Shown: positions 18,307 to 27,138 of the stretch, piece after piece
Layout: the number at the start of each line of letters is the position of its first letter
Numbering within the stretch: position 1 is the first letter of the stretch
Assembly (NCBI GenBank): GCA_009692505.1
Contig: SHZC01000012.1
Span: 1 to 44,706 of the forward strand
DNA length: 44,706 nt
Direction: 5' to 3'
Source of the DNA: Myxococcales bacterium
GTDB taxonomy: Bacteria > Myxococcota_A > Bradymonadia > UBA7976 > UBA1532
Program-made: the position numbers and the translations under genes
The notes under the pieces: generated by a model
What the model was told of the DNA's origin: nothing
What the model saw: only the letters and a program-made list of their open reading frames with translations
The model's database searches: none

Positions 18307-19322
18307 ACTTCGTCAAGCTTGCTTTACGACTCTCTCTCGTCGCGACCCTGGCGCATGTCGCGCTGATGTCCGCGTGTACGCCCCCGCCGCCCCCTTCTGG
18401 AGCGCCCACAGTGCCTGCTTCAGGGCCACCCGCGGAGCCTGTTTCAGGCCCGCCCACAGTCCCCCCGCCCGCGAGCCAAGTGGCACAGCCCCACGCCCTC
18501 TCCGCCGCGGATCTCAAGCCCGGGACCCCTTCGCAGCTCCGGGCGCTCGAGCTCGCCAAACGCGCCCTCGCTGGCGGGCGCGACCGCGAGGCGCTCTCGC
18601 ACTTTCAGACGGCCATGACCGGGGCACTCAACGGGACCTCACTCAGCGCCAGCCTCGCCGCGGCCGAGCTTTTGTCCCAGCGCGATGCCGAAGGGGCCGC
18701 GGCCATCTACGAGCGGCTCCTCGATGAAGCCCGGTTTGTGCCCGAGGTTCAGTTCACGGCCGGGCGGTTCTTCTTCGTTCATGGGCGAACCGGCAGCGCC
18801 AAACGCGCGCTCGAGGCCAGCACGCTGCTGCAGCCGGACTTCCTGCCCGGCTGGGTGCTCCTGGGGACCGTACAGGCCCAAGCGGGGGCGTCCATTGAGG
18901 CGGCGACGACGTTGACCGAGTACGAACGTCGCCTCAACGCCGCGGTGCGACGCGCCAACGACATGGTCCTCCCGCCAGGGGACCGCCTCGCCGCCTTGGA
19001 GGTCCTCGCCCTCGTCGACGATGATCGGGCAACCCGCGCCCTGGTCACCGCCCTGCGTGACCCCGTGGCGGGCGTGCGCGTGGCGGCGGCCGAGCTTATG
19101 GCCGAAGACGGGTCCGCCGAGGCCCTTCAGGCTTTGGCCGAGGCCGTGACCTCCGAGCAGGACCCGGCGATGCGCGCCGCACTCTTCCCGTTCCTGGCCC
19201 GCGCCCGTGAGCAGGCGCTCAAGGAGACGCGGTCGCCGCTGCCCGCGCTGCCGACGGTGGCCCCACCTACGGTCGTCCCGCCGACCGTCAGGCCACCCAC
19301 GTCCTCTGCCCTCATCAAGTGA
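18303..19322 (+). CDS. TPR/HEAT-repeat lipoprotein
   Basis: A 339-residue product with signal peptide II, lipobox LMSAC (Cys at about 25). It is followed by a Pro-rich stretch of three eight-residue repeats (SGAPTVPA, SGPPAEPV, SGPPTVPP; 18396-18467). Residues about 75-215 form TPR-like helices (AAELLSQRDAEGAAAIYERL, RTGSAKRALEASTLLQPDF). About 225-300 resembles HEAT/PBS repeats (DDRATRALVTALRDPVAGVRVAAAELM). The C-terminus has three five-residue repeats PTVAP, PTVVP, PTVRP (19251-19295). It probably serves as an envelope-anchored protein-protein scaffold. It is ATGA-coupled to the histidine kinase, and a CHAT-like gene follows 25 bases later, so the three may work together. Confidence 0.8.
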   Translation: MNFVKLALRLSLVATLAHVALMSACTPPPPPSGAPTVPASGPPAEPVSGPPTVPPPASQVAQPHALSAADLKPGTPSQLRALELAKRALAGGRDREALSHFQTAMTGALNGTSLSASLAAAELLSQRDAEGAAAIYERLLDEARFVPEVQFTAGRFFFVHGRTGSAKRALEASTLLQPDFLPGWVLLGTVQAQAGASIEAATTLTEYERRLNAAVRRANDMVLPPGDRLAALEVLALVDDDRATRALVTALRDPVAGVRVAAAELMAEDGSAEALQALAEAVTSEQDPAMRAALFPFLARAREQALKETRSPLPALPTVAPPTVVPPTVRPPTSSALIK

Positions 19323-19347
19323 AGTCGCCTTCCCATCGGAGCCCCGC

Positions 19348-21519
19348 GTGATCGAATCCGTCGTGACCCTGCTTGTCCTCGGTGATCGTGAGGTCTCCGT
19401 TCGCTTTGAGTGCGGCGACGCCCTCGTGACTGAGACGACGGCGCTGCCCAGCGATGAGGTCCACGCCGATCTCATGGCGCAGCTTCGCTCCGAGCGGCCC
19501 TCTTCGTCCGCGCTGCGGCTCCTCTCTCTGGCGCTCGGCGAGATCCTGTACGCGGGCGAGGTGGGCGACGCGATTCGAAGCACCTACCAGGACGCGCACG
19601 AGGGCTGCATCCTGCTCGCCTGTGACAGTCGACTGACGCACTGGCCTTGGGAGCTCTCGCGGGATCCTGAGACGGAGACGTGCCCGGCCCTGGACGAGGT
19701 GTCCATCGTCCGGCTGCTGGGTGCCCCATCGTCCATGAATCGGCAGGGCGACATCTCCCGCCGCGCCGTGCTCGTCGTGCCCGAGGATGTCGGTGGTGGA
19801 CACCTCACGACCCTTCAGGCGGCCACCCGGCCCCTCGGCCGCAAGCTTGAGATCGACGTCTTCCCGTCCGAGCCGGCCACGGGCCCGGGCCTCCGTCGAA
19901 CGTTGGGGAGCGGGGCCGTCTTTGTCCACTTCGAGGCGACGGCCACGGCCATGTCTCTAAACCTCGACGATGGGCCGGTGCCGGCGGACCGACTCGGGCT
20001 CGGCGCGGGGACCTACCTCGTCGTCCTCGGCGGCACCGATCCGACCTCGTCCATTGCCCCGATCCTGCGAACCTTGGGGTGCACGGTCGTCGTCGCTCTT
20101 CAAGCCGCGCTCGACCCCGTCGCCGCCGCCGCGTTCAGTCGAGAGTTCTATCGCGCGCTCGCTGCCGGCGTCTCGGTGGCCGAGGCCGTGCGACGGTGCC
20201 GCAAGGTCCTGCTCCGCTTCGGCGGGTCGGAGGGCGCCGCCTGGGCCGCGCCGATCGTCTTCTCCGCGCCCGCCCACTTCGGGCAAGCGGTCCCTGCCCT
20301 TCAGCCCTTCCCGCCGCCGGCGATTCTTCACGAACAACGTGACCCAGGCTCGGTGCTCTCGGCCTTTCAGGCCCTGGAGTCCGGTGGTGGGCTGGTCCTC
20401 GAAGCTCAAGAACCCAAGACCCCGCAACGACCCGTCGACGGGCCGATCATCTCCGCACCGATCTTCATTCACGACACCATTCGGGCCATCCGCGAGGGCC
20501 AGCACTCGCAGGATCTCTCGTCTCGGATCGGCGCCTTGCGTGAGCTCGGCGGCAACCTCTCCTTGGACGCGAGCCACCTCGAAGACCTCTCCCCGGCCGA
20601 GCGCACAACGAGGCTCGCCGATCACCTCGTCGCCGCCCTCGCGCGCCCCGACTACGGACTTGTCGTCCCCGGTGAGGCCGGCAGTTTGGCCGGTCGTGTC
20701 AAGGACATCTCCGAACGCGCGGGGCTCGACGGCGCGGCCGTCATGTCCTTGGCGATGGCCCTGCTCGGCGCGCCGGTCGTCGCCGTGGACCTTCGGGATG
20801 ACCCCTCATCTTCCCCCGCAGCGCTGGCTCGGGACCTTTGCCGGGCGGTCTTTGATCGCCTGGTGGTCGTGCACCGAGCCGATGAGCCCGAGCGACTCCT
20901 CTCAGGTCCTATCGAAGGCGGCACGAGCGGCGCGCTCCTCGAGACCGCGAACCTGAACTGGAGGCGTGCCGAGGTTGATCCCTTCGGCCATGACGCGGCC
21001 CAGACCGATGCCCGGATGAAGGTCGTCTTGCCGCGCTCAGACGGCTCGTTCTCGGTACACGAGGGTGCCTGGCTCCTCGTTCACACAAGCTCGCTCTTGG
21101 AAGGTCAGCTCCCGGCCCTGCTCGACGCGCTCGAGTCCCGCGTCCTCTCCGGGCGGACGGGTCCGCACCATCGACCCTATTGGGCCCGCCTGCCGCGCGA
21201 CTTCCGCGTCATCCTCTTGGGGCGGATCCCGGAGGCGTTCAAGCGCCGTGTGCCCACGATTCGGCTGGCTTCGTCCGACTACGGCAATCCCACGCTTGCG
21301 GCCTCGTGTGTGGCCTCGGCGCAGGCAGAGCTCGCCGCACCGACCACGCCAGCGGAGGCGACTCGGCGTGCGCGGATCGTAGACGCGCTGCTCGAACCCG
21401 GGCTGCTCCGGGGCACCTCTTCGACCACCTGCACTCGCGTCGCGCTCGCCGCGTTCTCCAGCGGGCTCCCGGCCGACGAGGCGGTTCAGCTCGCGCTCGC
21501 CGGGCTGGCCCCAGACTGA
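19348..21519 (+). CDS. CHAT-like protein with degenerate catalytic sites and a possible degenerate AAA+ region
   Basis: A 723-residue cytoplasmic protein, GTG start at 19348 with GGAG six bases upstream. Residues about 70-315 follow the CHAT (caspase-like) plan: THWPWELSRDP, a Rossmann-like VLVVPEDVGGG, VFVHFEATATAMSLNLDDGP, LVVLGGTDPTSSIAPILRTLG, FSREFYRALAAGVSVAEAVR, and WAAPIVFSAP. The usual HFA-x-HG is HFEATA (H194, with Thr198 where the catalytic His should be). The usual LSAC Cys position is Thr230. So the protease should be inactive. Residues about 435-640 have the order of an AAA+ module, but the P-loop place reads VVPGEAGSLAGR and the Walker B place AWLLVHTSSLL lacks Asp/Glu. The second assignment is weaker. 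It may act as a scaffold, regulator or decoy. Confidence 0.65.
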   Translation: MIESVVTLLVLGDREVSVRFECGDALVTETTALPSDEVHADLMAQLRSERPSSSALRLLSLALGEILYAGEVGDAIRSTYQDAHEGCILLACDSRLTHWPWELSRDPETETCPALDEVSIVRLLGAPSSMNRQGDISRRAVLVVPEDVGGGHLTTLQAATRPLGRKLEIDVFPSEPATGPGLRRTLGSGAVFVHFEATATAMSLNLDDGPVPADRLGLGAGTYLVVLGGTDPTSSIAPILRTLGCTVVVALQAALDPVAAAAFSREFYRALAAGVSVAEAVRRCRKVLLRFGGSEGAAWAAPIVFSAPAHFGQAVPALQPFPPPAILHEQRDPGSVLSAFQALESGGGLVLEAQEPKTPQRPVDGPIISAPIFIHDTIRAIREGQHSQDLSSRIGALRELGGNLSLDASHLEDLSPAERTTRLADHLVAALARPDYGLVVPGEAGSLAGRVKDISERAGLDGAAVMSLAMALLGAPVVAVDLRDDPSSSPAALARDLCRAVFDRLVVVHRADEPERLLSGPIEGGTSGALLETANLNWRRAEVDPFGHDAAQTDARMKVVLPRSDGSFSVHEGAWLLVHTSSLLEGQLPALLDALESRVLSGRTGPHHRPYWARLPRDFRVILLGRIPEAFKRRVPTIRLASSDYGNPTLAASCVASAQAELAAPTTPAEATRRARIVDALLEPGLLRGTSSTTCTRVALAAFSSGLPADEAVQLALAGLAPD

Positions 21520-21532
21520 GCCGGCCTCAGTC
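21514..21532. terminator. Hairpin containing both convergent stop codons
   Basis: GACTGAG (21514-21520), loop CCGGC, CTCAGTC (21526-21532) gives a perfect seven-base stem. The TGA of the CHAT-like gene (21517-21519) lies in one arm and the stop of the minus-strand lipoprotein (21527-21529) in the other. No strong T-run follows on either side. Confidence 0.5.
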
Positions 21533-24500
21533 GTAGGAACGAACGAGGGACGGCGCGGACTTCAGCGGATCGAAGCCGGTGAACTCCAGGATGGTCTGCG
21601 CCGCAGCGTCGGTGACATAGAGGCGATCATCCACGGGCAGCCAGTGGAGCGAGTGCGGCAGCAGGAACTCATTGGACAGCGACGAATAGGCCGCGCCGGA
21701 GATCGTCGTGAAGTCGTACCGCACGTCGAGCATATGCGGCTTGCGACCGGCGGGGACGAGGGTGTCGGAGACCTCACCGGGCAGCGCGCTCATGAAGCCG
21801 AAGAGGAACCGGAAGTACTCGTTCTCGAACCGCTCGCCCAGAACGACTCGTCCGCTTCGCAGCGCGCGCGAGGGGACGACGGCGCATCGCCCACTGTCAT
21901 TCGTCCAGGGGTGTCGGAGGCCGGAGCGCGCGCCCGTCAAGAGCCATGCATCGTCGGCCACCCGGATCCGGTACCGGATGAGCTGCGCGGCGCAGGCGGC
22001 GAGCGGGGCTGGAGGGGCTGGTGCCGGCGTGGGCAGCTGGGCGAGCGGCGAGCGGGGAAGCTGTCCGCGGAAGCTGCCCCGCTCCGCTCGCTCAAGGTAG
22101 AGCGCGTGGGCATCGACCTGCGAGATTCGATAACGCAGCGGCTCCCGAAACTTCTGGGTGTCGGCGTATGCCGCGAGCTGCTCGGTGAACGACCCGCACT
22201 CCGGAGGCAGGTGCTCGTCGTCGGCCACGGGGACGAGGCGGTCGATCAGGACGATGTCCCCGACCTCGACGCCGGTCCGGCAGTAGTCCCGCTCGTAGTC
22301 GAGCAGCGTCCAGGACTCGTCGCCTTCGCGCGCCCCGAACTGCCCGGACCGACTCTGGGAGCCGGGCAGCTCTCCTTCGTAGACGAGCGACCACAGATCC
22401 GTCGGGAACCGCTCGGGGTTCTCGTCCACAACGGTGATGCCCTCGATCGGCGAGACAAAGGTCTTCGTTCGAATCGCGGCCTGATCACGCTCCTCGGCGT
22501 GGCCGGTCAGATCGAAGCCAAATCCAACGCAGACGGGCGTCGCGGCGTCCATCTCCAAGCCTCGCTCCTCACGTTCAGCGGTCGTCGCGTCTCGACAGAA
22601 CGTCGGATGAAGCGCGGGGTCAAACTGGACCCGAGTCTGATTATCGGAGAGGCGCGGCTCGTCGCCGAGGCGGTTCGTGCGCGACGCGGCCGTGACGAGG
22701 ACGTTGGTCGCCTCGTTCTGCAGGCGGCGCGCGCCCGCAACGACGACGAGGGGATCGCGCACGCCTCGGGGGCTGAGGCTGTCGTCATCGAGGAGCAGGG
22801 GGACCGCGCTCGACACCTTGCCGCCCACGGAGACCCGCGAGTCCACCAGGCGGGGCACCGGCAGTGCCAGGTAGCCCAGGCGTGAGGTCTCGTCGAGCGT
22901 CGTGCGGTCGAGCGTGTCGAGCAGGGTGTCGCCGTGCTCCAGCCGAAAGACCTCGAGGGAGGGCACGCTGAAGGCCTGACCATCTTCGATGACGTAGAAC
23001 GCCTCGACCGCGTAGCTGCCCTCTATGCGCGACAGGCGGGCGAAGACCGGGCGGCCATCGTGGTCGGTCACGAAGACCGGCCCGTTGACCTCCACCGTGC
23101 CGAGCGTGCCCTGGTCATCGACCGTGATCAGCGAGACGTCTTGCCCACTTCGGCGGGCGACGAGGTGCTGCATGACGCCCGCGGCGTCCACCGAACGAGC
23201 CGTGGGCGTGGCGGCTGCGAGCTCGCCGTCTCCAAAGTCGAGGGTCGCAAGCTCACCGGAGACGCGGTCGACAGCGTAGACGGACCGACCGAACCGACCG
23301 CCGCCGAGCTCGTAACGGAGCGCGAGGAGGGACTCAGGGCCGACCTCCACCCCCTGCCCGCCCTCGCTTGAGTCGCTCGCGGCGTAGCAGTCCGGATCGG
23401 CTGGGTAATCCACGCCGCCGTCCCGATCGTTGTCGAGGTGATCGCCGCACTCGGAGACCGTTTCGAAGGCGAAACGACGCGCAGCAGAGGCGAAGCGGCA
23501 CCCCGGATCAAACGCATCGACGAGGCCATCCCCATCGTCGTCCTGGTGATTGGTGCAGGGCGTGGTGCCGGCGGGGAGCGACGTGCCCGGCGAGTGTGCC
23601 GTGCCCCCGGACTCCTCGGAGAGCCCTGTCGCGATCCGTGCATCGTCCGCGCGGCAGTCGGCATCATCGAGGTCAGACGCCCCGTCGCCGTCGTTATCCT
23701 CGCCGTCGTCGCACAGTTCCACGCGGCCGCACTGCTCATCGTCGGCGTCTGTCTTGCCGTCGCCGTCATTGTCGAAGCCGTCGACGCAGGTGGAGACCTC
23801 TCGGCCGGCTTCATTGTCGTCGCGTTCGTTTTGGCAGTCCGGATCCTGACGATCTACGCGGCCGTCCTCATCGTCATCCGCGCCGTTGCTGCAGGCGAAC
23901 TCAGCGGGCGCGGGCTGGCCTGCGGCGCAGTCGTCGTCGATCCCGTCCCCGTCCAGATCGGGTCCATCACTGCAGGGGCCAAGCTGTGCACACGCGGGGG
24001 GCACGCCGGCCTCCCAACGCAGGCCTGCGGCGCAGGCAGGATCCGCCGCGTCCACCAGGCCATCGAGGTCATCGTCGAGGCCGTTGCCGCAGAGGGCCGC
24101 CGTTCGCAGATCGATGATATCGGAGAGATAACCGTCCGCGCACCGAGCCGCCACAAAGTCGAAGACCTCCTGCGTCTCGGGGTTCTGAAGGTCAATCCGG
24201 GTGACCGCCATGCGCTCGGCGTGACCCACGTAGAGGTACTTGCCGTCGTCGTCGATGGCCATCGTTCGGGGGGTCACGAGGCCACGGGGCTCGGACTCGA
24301 CGATGATCCGTCGGCGAAGAATGGGTGCCTCTCCCTGCCCACTCAGGGAGGTGGCGATCGTGTCGAGGTTGATCTCGTAGATCACCCCGGCCCCGGGCGC
24401 GGAGACGTAGGCCAGCCGAACCGGCGCCGCGTCGATTTGCGCGCGCGTGGCCGTGATCGGAGGAAAGACGATGGCCTCGAAGACCGGCTCGCCGTCCAAG

Positions 24501-25447
24501 GGGATCGTGAACGCGACGGCGAGGTCATCGTCCGTCAGGACCGACAGCGCGCCGGAGCTCGAGTTGACCGTGAAGACGAAACGACCGGCGGGGTCGGTCT
24601 CGATGTCACTGATCAGGTCACCCACATAGATGGCCGTCTTGCCTGGGACGGAGCGGTCGATGTCCACGATCTCGTGATCGGCGCCGACATCGACGACGGC
24701 GACCTCGTTGCGGAGCGTCCCGCCCACGTAGGCCCGCAGCGTGCCTTCACCGGCCGGCTCGCAGGGCATCGTGCGGGTCCCCTCGGGGAGCGGGTTGAGC
24801 GGGGCGTTCGGCCAGACGGGGATCCAGTCTTGGGTGACGGGATGCAGGCTCGGGATGCAGCGCTCCGCGTCCGGGCCACCGGAGCCAGACGGCTCGAACG
24901 CGCACGTGGCGACCACCGCGCCGACCGTCTCGATCGGCGAGGCGATGAGGACCCCATAAGCGCAGCCTGGATCATCACCGTCCGTCAGCCCATCTCCGTC
25001 GTCGTCGGCGCCGTTCTCACACGGATCCGCGAGGCCGCGCTCGACGCCGTCTGGCATGCCCACGCCGCCGTCGGCCTGGCCCGCACAGTCGTCGTCCGCG
25101 CGGTCAATGAGGCCGTCGCCGTCGTCGTCCTCTTCGTTCCGGCACGACGGCCGGCGTTCGCCCCGCGCGATGGTGGGCACGGTGCAGTGGCAGGCGACAG
25201 TGCCAAGGGCTACGGGCTCGCCTTGGTCCAGACGTCCCACACAGCCACACGCCTCGAGGGGCGCGCCGGCTTGCTGACCGTGATTCACCGCTGGGTCCAA
25301 GGGCACGACACAGCGAAAGCTGAGCGCCTGCGGGTCGCCGATCGAGCCCACGTCGGGCTGAGTCGGCGGCGCGCAAGCAGGGACCGCCAGGAGAAGGGCG
25401 AAGAGCGGCGCGAACCACACGATGAGTGAGCGCGAACGGGCAGTCAT
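21527..25447 (-). CDS. Giant lipoprotein with Cys-flanked DxDGDG calcium-type repeats
   Basis: A 1306-residue product with lipobox AVPAC (Cys at about 25). The N-terminal half carries at least nine repeats of the form C-x-N/D-G-x-D-D/N-D-G-D-G-x-x-D-x-x-D-x-x-C. Examples are CENGADDDGDGLTDGDDPGC, CSNGADDDEDGRVDRQDPDC and CDDGEDNDGDGASDLDDADC. This is a thrombospondin-type-3-like calcium-binding pattern with cysteine pairs that could be disulfides. Between repeats lie propeller-like stretches (GTLRAYVGGTLRNEVAVVDV, YLYVGHAERMAVTRIDLQN). The C-terminal half has Leu/Asp-rich beta segments without a known fold. It is 17 bases downstream of a second propeller lipoprotein gene and likely co-transcribed. 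A structural or adhesive surface role is inferred. Confidence 0.8.
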   Translation of the reverse strand: MTARSRSLIVWFAPLFALLLAVPACAPPTQPDVGSIGDPQALSFRCVVPLDPAVNHGQQAGAPLEACGCVGRLDQGEPVALGTVACHCTVPTIARGERRPSCRNEEDDDGDGLIDRADDDCAGQADGGVGMPDGVERGLADPCENGADDDGDGLTDGDDPGCAYGVLIASPIETVGAVVATCAFEPSGSGGPDAERCIPSLHPVTQDWIPVWPNAPLNPLPEGTRTMPCEPAGEGTLRAYVGGTLRNEVAVVDVGADHEIVDIDRSVPGKTAIYVGDLISDIETDPAGRFVFTVNSSSGALSVLTDDDLAVAFTIPLDGEPVFEAIVFPPITATRAQIDAAPVRLAYVSAPGAGVIYEINLDTIATSLSGQGEAPILRRRIIVESEPRGLVTPRTMAIDDDGKYLYVGHAERMAVTRIDLQNPETQEVFDFVAARCADGYLSDIIDLRTAALCGNGLDDDLDGLVDAADPACAAGLRWEAGVPPACAQLGPCSDGPDLDGDGIDDDCAAGQPAPAEFACSNGADDDEDGRVDRQDPDCQNERDDNEAGREVSTCVDGFDNDGDGKTDADDEQCGRVELCDDGEDNDGDGASDLDDADCRADDARIATGLSEESGGTAHSPGTSLPAGTTPCTNHQDDDGDGLVDAFDPGCRFASAARRFAFETVSECGDHLDNDRDGGVDYPADPDCYAASDSSEGGQGVEVGPESLLALRYELGGGRFGRSVYAVDRVSGELATLDFGDGELAAATPTARSVDAAGVMQHLVARRSGQDVSLITVDDQGTLGTVEVNGPVFVTDHDGRPVFARLSRIEGSYAVEAFYVIEDGQAFSVPSLEVFRLEHGDTLLDTLDRTTLDETSRLGYLALPVPRLVDSRVSVGGKVSSAVPLLLDDDSLSPRGVRDPLVVVAGARRLQNEATNVLVTAASRTNRLGDEPRLSDNQTRVQFDPALHPTFCRDATTAEREERGLEMDAATPVCVGFGFDLTGHAEERDQAAIRTKTFVSPIEGITVVDENPERFPTDLWSLVYEGELPGSQSRSGQFGAREGDESWTLLDYERDYCRTGVEVGDIVLIDRLVPVADDEHLPPECGSFTEQLAAYADTQKFREPLRYRISQVDAHALYLERAERGSFRGQLPRSPLAQLPTPAPAPPAPLAACAAQLIRYRIRVADDAWLLTGARSGLRHPWTNDSGRCAVVPSRALRSGRVVLGERFENEYFRFLFGFMSALPGEVSDTLVPAGRKPHMLDVRYDFTTISGAAYSSLSNEFLLPHSLHWLPVDDRLYVTDAAAQTILEFTGFDPLKSAPSLVRSYD

Positions 25448-25464
25448 GAGGCAGGGTCCTCGGC

Positions 25465-27138
25465 TCAGGGCAGATCGGCGATGGACTCGAAGCGTCGCGG
25501 GGAGCGCGGCTCGATGTCGATCATCGTCAGGGTGTGGGCACGGAAGTTCGAGACATAGGCCTGAAGGGCGTCGTCGGCATTGGGCATGAAGACGATCTCG
25601 TGTGGACCATCTCCAACCTCAATCTGGGCGACGACTGCGAGCAGTCGGGGATCGACGACGATCACGCGGTCGTCGTCAAACACAGAGATGAAGATGAGCC
25701 CGCCGCCCTTCTCGTCGATGACTCGGCCCGCAGCTCCGAGATCGGGTCCTCCGGGCGCGCGTCGCTCACCCGGCCGGAGCCCTGCGACCCGCACCACGTT
25801 TGGACCTCGACCCAGCGGGATGGTCGCGATGCGGCGGTTCTGAGGACGGCCGCGGGCGCCAACGGAGGTGTCATAGACGTGGAGCGCGCCGTCCGACGCG
25901 CTGGCGACATAGAGCAGCGTGCCGTCCGCCGAGAAGGCCAGCCCCCGCGTGCGGCCTAGGGTCGGATCCCGGCTGACGACCAGCGGGCTCTTCTCCTCGA
26001 GGCGGCACTTCTCCTGGGTGATCTTGCCGAGCGCGCCGCGGTCCAAAGGATCGAGGGTCTCAACGACGCTCACCACCTGCCCTCGGCGGTCAGTGACATA
26101 AGCGAAACCCAAGGTGGGGTGGCGGGCGATGCTGGAGGCCCCTGCGGCGAGGCTCATCCGACAGATGCCGCGCGGCGTCACCTGATCGGGGGCGCCGGGA
26201 TCATCCCCAACCATCTGCCAGCGGGAGACCTCTCCTCGGCCCGTGTGACTGACGTAGACCCCCGTGGCATCGAGGGCCAAGCCATAAGGATCGTTGCCGA
26301 CCGCGGGGGTCGACGTGATGCCCTGATAGCGGTCGATCATGTTCGTGCAGAACAGGCCGTCGCCTTGGCCGCAGTCGAGGTGTGCGCGTTCGTCGCCCTT
26401 GGTCGCGTCTATGGCCATGACCGTCAGCGCGGAGTCCTCGCGCGTGGTGAACAGGGCCTGAACCCGTGCGGTCTGCTGGACGTCTGAGTCCGCGATCCGA
26501 AGAGCTCGGGCCGTCGAACCGGCGATGGAGACCTCGGTCGTAACCGAGACTTGGCCCCCGTCCGAGGCCGATCGGCACTCGGCCTCGCTGCCGATGCAAC
26601 TCCAGAACAGGCCGAGCGTGCCGCGCCGGGACGAAGCGAATGACGCCGAGCGGAAGGTGAGCTTCGGCCCCTCGACCGCCACGACCTCAAAGTCGCCGGA
26701 GTAGCCGAAGACGTCGCCGACCGGGCCGGAGACCCGCACAGTCACGACGACGTTCTCCGCGCTGATGCCCCCGGCGTTGCGCAGCTCAAGCGAGACACCG
26801 TTGGAGTCGACGAGCGGCACCGAGTCGAGGACCAGGTCCGGGACCCCGAAACGGGCGACGACGATCTCACCGGCGAACAAGGCCGTGCGCACCGTGGCCG
26901 CGGGCAGGAGTCGGCGCGTGAACGTGTCGAAGACGGTGATGGTGCCGGCGTTGTAACGTCGATCGAAGCCGGTGTTGGCGACATAGAGATAACGCCCGTC
27001 CGGGTGGGCGGCCAAACCTGCAGGGAAATAGAGCGCGTCGTCCGGCGGCGGCAGACCGGTCTCTGGGACCCCACAGGCCGTCAGCCCGGAGCCCAAGAGG
27101 AGACACGTCAGGAGGGTCGATCGAACGTGGAATTTCAC
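25465..27138 (-). CDS. YVTN-type beta-propeller lipoprotein
   Basis: A 557-residue product with lipobox GLTAC (Cys at about 22). The mature part has YVTN/YncE-like propeller blades: LAAHPDGRYLYVANTGFD, YGLALDATGVYVSHTGRGEV, SIARHPTLGFAYVTDRRGQV, GLAFSADGTLLYVASASDGA and HEIVFMPNADDALQAYVSNF. An inserted region (about 110-250) interrupts the blades with other beta structure. Such propellers typically bind partners rather than catalyse. The start is GTG at 27138, overlapping the dikinase stop (GTGA). This gene and the 1306-residue lipoprotein share the pattern of blades plus surface anchor, so they may form one assembly. The link to the dikinase is probably only transcriptional. Confidence 0.82.
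   Translation of the reverse strand: MKFHVRSTLLTCLLLGSGLTACGVPETGLPPPDDALYFPAGLAAHPDGRYLYVANTGFDRRYNAGTITVFDTFTRRLLPAATVRTALFAGEIVVARFGVPDLVLDSVPLVDSNGVSLELRNAGGISAENVVVTVRVSGPVGDVFGYSGDFEVVAVEGPKLTFRSASFASSRRGTLGLFWSCIGSEAECRSASDGGQVSVTTEVSIAGSTARALRIADSDVQQTARVQALFTTREDSALTVMAIDATKGDERAHLDCGQGDGLFCTNMIDRYQGITSTPAVGNDPYGLALDATGVYVSHTGRGEVSRWQMVGDDPGAPDQVTPRGICRMSLAAGASSIARHPTLGFAYVTDRRGQVVSVVETLDPLDRGALGKITQEKCRLEEKSPLVVSRDPTLGRTRGLAFSADGTLLYVASASDGALHVYDTSVGARGRPQNRRIATIPLGRGPNVVRVAGLRPGERRAPGGPDLGAAGRVIDEKGGGLIFISVFDDDRVIVVDPRLLAVVAQIEVGDGPHEIVFMPNADDALQAYVSNFRAHTLTMIDIEPRSPRRFESIADLP

Noticed and set aside
18478..18500. Sigma-54 promoter (TGGCAC near 18480)
   Set aside because: It lies inside the lipoprotein coding sequence and the -12 part does not match TTGC.
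21644..22885. Plus-strand 413-residue frame
   Set aside because: Antisense to the C-terminal half of the same lipoprotein; no recognisable features.
23438..25429. Plus-strand 663-residue frame opposite the giant lipoprotein
   Set aside because: Shadow of the Asp/Gly repeats (Val/Arg-rich reverse reading), no ribosome site or domain.
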